Below are positions 58,271-64,000 of a stretch of 64,000 nucleotides of DNA, piece after piece. The translations under genes were made by a program, and so were the position numbers. The notes beneath the pieces are model-generated. The model saw nothing but the letters and a program-made list of their open reading frames with translations. It did not search any database and was not told where the DNA came from. The stretch's first letter is position 1; every line of letters starts with the position of its first letter. Source of the DNA: Trichomonas vaginalis G3 (Eukaryota > Parabasalia > Trichomonadida > Trichomonadidae). Where the stretch lies: assembly GCF_026262505.1 (NCBI RefSeq), contig NC_067204.1, positions 5,489,797 to 5,553,796 of the forward strand, read 5' to 3'.

Positions 58271-58744
58271 ATGAAACACATGCAAGATTGCAAGTTCTTT
58301 TCATACAATGCTCTCGCTACTGCCATCAAGAATGAGTTCAATAATGCTTCAAATGTTAATGTTATCTTTAACAAGAAGTTTGTGAAAGAATCTAAGTTTG
58401 GTCAGTATGTCAGACCATTAGCTATCGTCATTGACCGCAAACGTTATACTTCACAAGAGTTAGCAGTAGTTTTGAAACAAAAGAGTTTCTTTGTGAATGT
58501 CAAAGATACTCATTATACTGTTATAAAGAACTCTAATATTGACTTCTTCAGTATTGTTTTAAATCTTTCCGAACAGAAAGAATATAAGAAGGGTGAAACA
58601 AATGTGAAATATTATCCTTCATCTCTGAAGACAATAACGAACAAAGATGTTATACAGAAATTCTTACCAAAGGTTGAAGAAGCTTCTATTGACATTGACG
58701 AAGGAAGTGAAATGGTTGAAGAAATAGACCCTGAAGCTATTTAA
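58271..58744 (+). CDS. 157-residue protein of unknown function (element C)
   Basis: Whole, ATG 58271. MKHMQDCKFFSYNALATAIK, then a beta-rich middle (VRPLAIVIDRKRYTSQELAV, KSFFVNVKDTHYTVIKNSNI) and an acidic tail (EEASIDIDEGSEMVEEIDPE). The layout (nucleic-acid-binding-like beta core with acidic tail) and its place beside the polymerase would suit a single-stranded-DNA-binding protein; this is a guess from shape. Confidence 0.6.
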   Translation: MKHMQDCKFFSYNALATAIKNEFNNASNVNVIFNKKFVKESKFGQYVRPLAIVIDRKRYTSQELAVVLKQKSFFVNVKDTHYTVIKNSNIDFFSIVLNLSEQKEYKKGETNVKYYPSSLKTITNKDVIQKFLPKVEEASIDIDEGSEMVEEIDPEAI

Positions 58745-58767
58745 GCAAAAATATATTTTTGGTGAAG

Positions 58768-58783
58768 AGGTGAGATCTCACCC
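58768..58783. promoter_or_regulatory. palindromic site AGGTGAGATCTCACCC (element C)
   Basis: Lies between two converging 3' ends (157-residue gene and KilA-N), 23 bases from the first, so it cannot be a promoter for either and better fits 3'-end formation or a boundary. Confidence 0.7.
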
Positions 58784-58837
58784 GTTTTTTCACCTCTTTT
58801 TTCACCTCATTCTCTCTTCGTTAATGTTGTCGTGACT

Positions 58838-59664
58838 TTATTCTTCCTCTTTGAAGTTATTGAAATATTCTGTTATTTTTTCCTTCAGTAATGTTAAGTC
58901 TTCTTTGAATGTAAGTATTGTGCAACCTTTGATGTCATAGTGTGTTTGAGGAAGAGTATTTTTGACAATTTCCTTTATTTGTCATTCGGTGTCATTGAAA
59001 TCGGTAAGTTTTCACGATAGAACCAGTTTCTGTCAGATTTATATATTTTAGCTAAGTCATAAAAGCTCTTGTTGTTTCTTCTGACTAAATGCAACATAAC
59101 CATATCTTTATCTTCTTCTTTCTCCAACTCTTCAGTATATATCATATACTATATACTCTTTTCCTTTCCTTTTGGTACTGAACGCGGTATTCTTTTCTGT
59201 ATGCTTTTGTCTTTGGATTCAATGACTTCATCTTTTGCTTGAAGTTTCTTTTCCATCTCTCCACGTTCTGCTTTATATAGTTCATCTAACATCATGAAAA
59301 TATAACAAGCATAACGAGGTGAAGCCCACATTGCTACAGCGTTTACTAAAAGTCTATGAACATAATAACCTTTCAAACCAGGAGCCAAATTCTTGCGATT
59401 TTCATACGGAATCTCTTCTCTCGGTTTTCCGAGGGAAGCAATCATATGAGGAAATTCTTCTAAAAGTTCTTTTGTCTGTTGGTTTTCAAACCAATGATAT
59501 GCTTGCTTTGTAGAACGAAGAGCATTCATTATACTTTGCATTTGGTACATGTCATCTTTGACTGAACGAATGAGACGTAAGTTGTTTGTTATATGTGTAT
59601 GTATCGTATTCTTCATTATGGCTTCATGGACTATAACTGTTGTTGTGTTCTCTGATGTTGACAT
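58838..59664 (-). pseudogene. KilA-N domain protein (element C)
   Basis: Copy of B's whole gene, with the same HWFENQQTKELLEEFPHMIA core and GYYVHRLLVNAVAMWASPRY. Start ATG 59664 behind the ATGTAA leader. About three breaks. Confidence 0.8.
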
Positions 59665-59752
59665 TACTGTCTTTACATACAAAATAAAAAAATAAATAAA
59701 AATAAAACTAACTTTATTTTCTGACTTTCACAAAAGACCAAAAATAAACGCT

Positions 59753-60364
59753 TTACATGTATTTTTCAGCAACTTCGTCAAATAATTTTATAGCTTTATC
59801 TATCTCATCTACTTCAAACGTTTCTTTACCTTTCGTGGGAGCACCATACATTTTCTCAAAAACTTCAAGCAGTTCTGTTTCAGCAGCTCTCATATCATTA
59901 ACAAACACAACCTTGACTCTATTGACTGTACTGTCATATCTTTGAGTTATATTATATGTCCTTCCTATCTTATATCTTTTTGTGTTGAAGTCCTTCGGTT
60001 TCTGAACGATGTAAAGTAAGCCTTCACTGCAACGTTCCGTATCGAATGAACCATATGTTATGAAGTTATATCCAACAACTGGGTCTAACCATAACAAAAC
60101 TATTGGTATAAGACTTTTGTCTATAAGATATGCTCTTGTTCCATGAAATGCTACTGATATCATAAGCTCAGGATTTCTTGTCAAAATTTTCTGAGTTGAA
60201 GCATTTCTAACCCAGTCGTTTGTTTTCTTTCCAGATGGAGATATAATGTCTGACAAAGAATATTTGTTGTATTTCTTTGAGTATCTTACGTTTAAATCAC
60301 CTATTCTAACCACTTTGGTGTCATTGTCTATCTTTCTAACTGTTTCAAACTCAATGTTTGTCAT
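59753..60364 (-). CDS. KilA-N/T5orf172 fusion protein (element C)
   Basis: Whole. Its protein sequence is identical to the B copy, although neighbouring genes in B and C differ at several percent or are broken. This points to recent gene conversion or strong constraint. Confidence 0.85.
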   Translation of the reverse strand: MTNIEFETVRKIDNDTKVVRIGDLNVRYSKKYNKYSLSDIISPSGKKTNDWVRNASTQKILTRNPELMISVAFHGTRAYLIDKSLIPIVLLWLDPVVGYNFITYGSFDTERCSEGLLYIVQKPKDFNTKRYKIGRTYNITQRYDSTVNRVKVVFVNDMRAAETELLEVFEKMYGAPTKGKETFEVDEIDKAIKLFDEVAEKYM

Positions 60365-60481
60365 TACTGTCTTTACATACAAAATAAAAAAATAAATAAA
60401 AATAAAATTAGCGTTATTTTTCTAACTAATGAAATTCATTATTTTTGTGCTGAATTCAATAAAAATAATTTTTAGGTGAAG

Positions 60482-60497
60482 AGGTGAGATCTCACCT
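60482..60497. promoter_or_regulatory. palindromic site AGGTGAGATCTCACCT (element C)
   Basis: Perfect copy, about 30 bases past the stop of the 311-residue-type gene, with TCACCTAATTTTTCACCTC on the right. Confidence 0.75.
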
Positions 60498-60526
60498 TTT
60501 TTTCACCTAATTTTTCACCTCTTTTT

Positions 60527-61468
60527 TCACAAGCGTTTTACATGAATTGTACGATGTATATTTGAAATCCTAAACAATTTCGTAGCTTCAATTTCTTCTT
60601 TTAGTACATCGAATGTTTTAATCATGCCGAAAGTCTCTTTATATTTCTTCTTGACGTCAGACAGAAGGAAATCTTCTGCAGTTGGATAGTTTTTGTTCAG
60701 AAATGTCAACATATCCATTTTATCTTCTGCTGGCTTTTCTGCTTCTTTCTTTAAGTCTGCATAGTCGTTTCGCATTCTTTCTATCTCTTTGACTGAGTAG
60801 TTATATTTTCTTATTGCTGCTTTACATTTTGAACATTGCGGATTCATTTTTGCGTTATACATTGAAATAAAACCAGCTAGAACAACTAAGGCGTCAATGG
60901 TTTTCTTTAACTCAAAAGCTGCTGGTTTTAACTGTTCATGCCATACCTTACCTCTTCTATCTTTATCTCTTATTTCCCAAACACATTTTGCAACTAATGA
61001 AACAAAGTTATCGTATGTCTTAAACTCCACCGATTTATATATGTCAGAAATATTTTTATAAACCATGTCGCAATCTTTGTCCATAACTTTATGGTTGCAA
61101 TGATATCCTAGAAACTCATAATTTACTTTACGTATGAATTTCTTTATTTCTACTGAGTCAGTTGGTTTCACTTCTATTTCGTCGAATTCAGGAATAGTTA
61201 GTTTTTGCTGTTGGATTTCAGGCAATTTGGGTAAATGGTCAATAATGTCCTGCATTTCATAAAGATACTGTTCATTTGTTTCATCTTTCGCACTACAGTC
61301 TAAATTACTTGTTAAAAGTTCTTGCTTTATCTTCTGGATTTCTGTTTCAAAAGTATATGAAGAAGGAATAAAGCTTTTCATCTCTACCAACATTGACGTA
61401 GGATTCATGACTAGCGAGTTTGGTGCTGTAGTTGTTTGAATTGTTGTTGTGCCGATTGTTGAAATCAT
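60527..61468 (-). CDS. 313-residue cassette protein of unknown function (element C)
   Basis: Whole, ATG 61468 (MISTIGTTTIQTTTAPNSLV), two residues longer at the N-terminus than the D copy. Otherwise about 93% similar; the Cys/His positions (YHCNHKVMDKDCD, PQCSKCK) are kept. Confidence 0.75.
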   Translation of the reverse strand: MISTIGTTTIQTTTAPNSLVMNPTSMLVEMKSFIPSSYTFETEIQKIKQELLTSNLDCSAKDETNEQYLYEMQDIIDHLPKLPEIQQQKLTIPEFDEIEVKPTDSVEIKKFIRKVNYEFLGYHCNHKVMDKDCDMVYKNISDIYKSVEFKTYDNFVSLVAKCVWEIRDKDRRGKVWHEQLKPAAFELKKTIDALVVLAGFISMYNAKMNPQCSKCKAAIRKYNYSVKEIERMRNDYADLKKEAEKPAEDKMDMLTFLNKNYPTAEDFLLSDVKKKYKETFGMIKTFDVLKEEIEATKLFRISNIHRTIHVKRL

Positions 61469-61610
61469 ATCTTTTATACAAAATAAAAAAATAAATAAAA
61501 ATAAAACTAACTTTATTTTTCTATCTTAAGGAAATTCATGAAAATTCACGAGAAAGCTAAAGCAATCTGAGCCGCTAAGCGGTGAGGGTGAAAAAACAGG
61601 TGAAAAAACG

Positions 61611-61624
61611 GGTGAGATCTCACC
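61611..61624. promoter_or_regulatory. palindromic site GGTGAGATCTCACC (element C)
   Basis: 14-bp form between the integrase 3' end and the 311-type gene start; left half-sites spaced by GAAAAAACAGG. Confidence 0.7.
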
Positions 61625-61732
61625 TCTTCACCTAAAATATATTTTTGGTGTAAATTTATGTTAAAATAAATGGTACCATTAATAATACATGACTGTTCTC
61701 ATTCATGTCTGATTTACATCTAATGAAAAAGT

Positions 61733-62813
61733 TTAGAAGAATTTTCTTATTCTTTCTGGCTTATTTTTGTCTTTCCAGTACTCCCGCTCTAATGGTCCCA
61801 GATGTGTTGGCTTTGACTCTCTCAAGTTCTTAGATGGTATAACATCTTCAACGCCTCCTTCATATCTTACTTTATAAGTGTCATCGTTTATGTTATAGCC
61901 AAGTATTTCAATAACCACTCCTCGCTTTGCTTCGTCAATGGTTTCAGCAAGTTTGCCATTACTACTTTCACTAATTTATGACGAGGGTAAAACGCAATAG
62001 AGTCGTCAGCAGCTTTTATAAGATATCCATTACCTTGCGTAGAGTCTACGATATAATAGTTTCTACTTAACCTTAAACGTTTCTTTGTCAACGGTTTGTC
62101 GTCAAGAACTACACGAACTTTTGTACCAGGAATGAGGGTAAATTGTGTTGAATTTCTGATATTTTGTGTTTGGCTTCGTTTCTTTTGTATATACTTTTCT
62201 TCTTGTTGTTGTGTCATTGAATTTGGTGTATCCCTGTTGTAGAATGTGTTGAGGAATTATATACTTCGATGAAATGTTTCATTGTTTCTTCGGTAAAGTC
62301 TCGCTCTTGATTTAAATCTCTGAGCGTTCTTATGAAGCGGTTTATGATGCGAGTATGTTATGGTTATGGTCTTCAGTAGTGTAGTGAGTTATGTTATGCT
62401 TAATGAGAAAATCTGTGATTTCATTGCTGAGGTATGCACTGTCTTGGTCTGATGTTAAAGTACTTGGGCTATGTTCTGCTACAAACTTTTGTAAAACTCT
62501 TAACACTTCACGAGTTCCTTTATTCCTCATTGGATATGCATATGCTTTGCGAGTGTTAACATTAATGAAGATGAGGAATGGTTTATGTCCTCCTTTTCTG
62601 CTTTGAATGAGAGTGTCAAATTGGTATGCGTCAGGAGTGTTGGAGTAAATTGGTAAAAAGTAGTCGTAAGGGTTTATTTTTGTTTGATGTACAACATTTT
62701 GTCAAAGAACCTTTTCACTTCAGCTCTGTTAGTAAATCCCAACTTTTTGCTGCTTCATTGAACTTCTTAAATGACCTCCATGGATGTTGTTCGAATACTT
62801 CTTTCAAGCTCAT
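61733..62813 (-). pseudogene. Maverick rve-type integrase with chromodomain-like C-terminus (element C)
   Basis: Start ATG 62813 (MSLKEVFEQHPWRSFKKFNE). Core segment STLTSDQDSAYLSNEITDFL with the second catalytic aspartate, then YTTEDHNHN. C-terminal GYNINDDTYKVRYEGGVEDV followed by IPSKNLRES is chromodomain/Tudor-like, as known for Maverick integrases, and may guide insertion to chromatin. Broken, about four breaks. Confidence 0.8.
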
Positions 62814-62853
62814 TTATGTAAAGTTAAAGATTTTATTCTAGGCTCAAGCGCGT

Positions 62854-64000
62854 TCATTGAACGCGGTACCATGCGAATACAGTCATAAATGGTGGCATGT
62901 AATCTTTACCCAAGCCTGTTGGATTTGTTGTGAAAGTATGGACATGATTTCCTCCTGGTTCAGTTGGTCGAAAAGTCTTTTTTGCTGAATTGTTATAAGA
63001 TGGAGATAAAACGTCATTGCCAGCTTCATAGTCTGAGTTGTATAATGGGTGGTCTCTTAATGAGTGGTTATGGTCGCCAGAAAAGTTTGTCGTTCCTGTA
63101 TGAGTGTGCGGTGGAAGGTTTGCTTCTTTAATTTTCTTCGAACCTCCTGTTTGCTTTGAAGAGTTAGCACAGTATAAGAATTTGTCTACAATCTGTTCCC
63201 ACGTACCAAAACCTAAAACACTTGCTGGATTTGTTGAATTCATTGACGTATAAATAGAGCCTATAGGATATATGGTTTCAAGAACCTGAGTCTTCATTGT
63301 TTGAAGTTCATGTTTAACATTTATAAATCCATTGCCATCTACAATATTTATATTGTTTGTTATTAAACCATTAGGAAAAGTAGGAGGATAAATTCTTTGT
63401 TCATGTACAGTTGCACCGTTTCTTCCTGTTTTTGTTACTATTTCGATGCATGCCTTAATTTCTTTAATCTTGATTGTTTGAAATTCTTCATGTGTATGGT
63501 TCTTGTCGGCTTTCTTGTCTAACATTGTTGGTAGTGTGTATGCTTCAAAGTTTCTGACATATTGATCATTGTTCCTGCAATAGTTATCTAAATTGTTTAG
63601 TGTATCTTTTACACTTGTACTCGGATTCTCTAAAGGTGCACTTGAACCGAGGGTATAGTTCAATATTATGTCGTCTGCTCTAACAGTAGTGAAGGATTCA
63701 TGTGTATGGTTCTTGTCAGCTTTACTATTTAATGTAGCTTGAAGTTCATTTATATCGGAGATATTGTGCTTATGAGATTTCAAAACTTTGTTCATTGCTT
63801 CAAGTTCATCTTTGCTGGCTTTACTTTTAATAGCATCTTCAAAAGTTATTTTTGCCTTAACTCTCAAAGTAAATCTTGGTTCAACTAATACACCGTTAAC
63901 ATTGAAAGTAGAGGCATAAATTTCACCGGTATAACCAAATGCTTCTGGTGCTTTAGCTACATCATACTGTACAGTACAGCTTATGTCATAACCTTTAGCA
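62854..64000 (-). CDS. collagen-like tail-fibre protein, C-terminal part (element C, runs off window)
   Basis: The frame is open from 64000 to the stop at 62854; the N-terminus lies beyond the window. Repeats SKADKNHTHESFTT and KKADKNHTHEEFQT match A's fibre closely. The tip has YPIGSIYTSMNSTNPASVLG, FGTWEQIVDKFLYCAN, LPPHTHTGTTNFSGDHNHSL, GGNHVHTFTT and MPPFMTVFAWYR, a phage tail-collagen-type receptor-binding tip with HxH pairs. It supplies the tip missing in A. Compared with D, only the tip framework is conserved. Confidence 0.85.
   Translation of the reverse strand, partial: AKGYDISCTVQYDVAKAPEAFGYTGEIYASTFNVNGVLVEPRFTLRVKAKITFEDAIKSKASKDELEAMNKVLKSHKHNISDINELQATLNSKADKNHTHESFTTVRADDIILNYTLGSSAPLENPSTSVKDTLNNLDNYCRNNDQYVRNFEAYTLPTMLDKKADKNHTHEEFQTIKIKEIKACIEIVTKTGRNGATVHEQRIYPPTFPNGLITNNINIVDGNGFINVKHELQTMKTQVLETIYPIGSIYTSMNSTNPASVLGFGTWEQIVDKFLYCANSSKQTGGSKKIKEANLPPHTHTGTTNFSGDHNHSLRDHPLYNSDYEAGNDVLSPSYNNSAKKTFRPTEPGGNHVHTFTTNPTGLGKDYMPPFMTVFAWYRVQ

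Larger units (their letters stand above)
49648..64000 (+). mobile_element. Maverick/Polinton element C, left two thirds, inserted in element E
   Basis: Terminus AGTTAGTATGG at 49648; TAAAAC before it is the expected 6-bp target duplication. Same gene order as B, but complete through integrase and into the fibre, where the window ends. Terminal repeat a few percent diverged from A and B, so C is from a sister insertion rather than a copy of B. About 15 breaks, in the terminal-repeat gene, capsid, 86-residue gene, polymerase, KilA-N and integrase; the other genes read whole. Confidence 0.9.

Noticed and set aside
1-64000. tRNA, rRNA or snRNA genes
   Set aside because: No cloverleaf-like or conserved rRNA stretch was seen by eye; a covariance-model scan would be needed to exclude them.

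Overview
The window looks like Trichomonas vaginalis, or a very close trichomonad, read from sequence alone. It is AT-rich and intron-poor. The host part carries lineage-expanded families: ankyrin proteins, Sel1-like repeats, a BspA-like leucine-rich relic and an ALK-type glycine-rich domain. The rest is a nest of Maverick/Polinton elements. One 100-base run of N (30742-30841) marks an assembly gap. Many frames are interrupted and the sequence worsens towards the gap, so some breaks may be base-calling errors rather than real decay.

Region 1 (1-10109) is host sequence. It holds the 3' end of a Sel1-like gene, two tail-to-tail ankyrin paralogues (one with a single in-frame TAA), a BspA-like relic, a glycine-rich gene without an ATG, a secreted or membrane Sel1-like protein, and a DDE integrase gene cut by the first Maverick.

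Region 2 (10110-30258) holds two nested Mavericks. Element A (10110-17551) is the right-hand third of a Maverick lying backwards: terminal inverted repeat, amphipathic virion protein, packaging ATPase, minor-capsid candidate and collagen-like tail fibre. Its fibre gene is split by element B (from 17552), which shows the left-hand part: terminal repeat, small genes, double-jelly-roll major capsid protein, protein-primed DNA polymerase B, then a KilA-N / KilA-N-T5orf172 / 311-residue cassette and an integrase remnant. B fades into unassigned sequence and the gap.

Region 3 (30842-about 48600) is a divergent Maverick assembly, D, probably more than one copy. It has an SF3/D5-type helicase, a whole packaging ATPase, a second integrase and fibre, two copies of a virion-protein family, a Dam-like adenine methyltransferase, and a 6-kb accessory zone of KilA-N cassettes with tandem repeats, hairpins and palindromes.

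Region 4 (48713-64000) is the polymerase N-terminus of another Maverick type (E), cut by element C. C is a near relative of B and runs off the window inside its fibre gene. A reversed continues where C stops, so the two outline one family about 21-22 kb long: terminal repeat, capsid, polymerase, KilA-N cassette, integrase, fibre, minor capsid, ATPase, terminal repeat.

The elements share DNA signals: a 16-bp palindrome AGGTGAGATCTCACCT near gene 3' ends (17 sites), 16-18 bp spacers between divergent start codons, T-rich boxes just before ATG, and a conserved ATGTAA-containing leader before the KilA-N genes. The Mavericks are described as fossils. Several genes read whole, but every element has broken genes.
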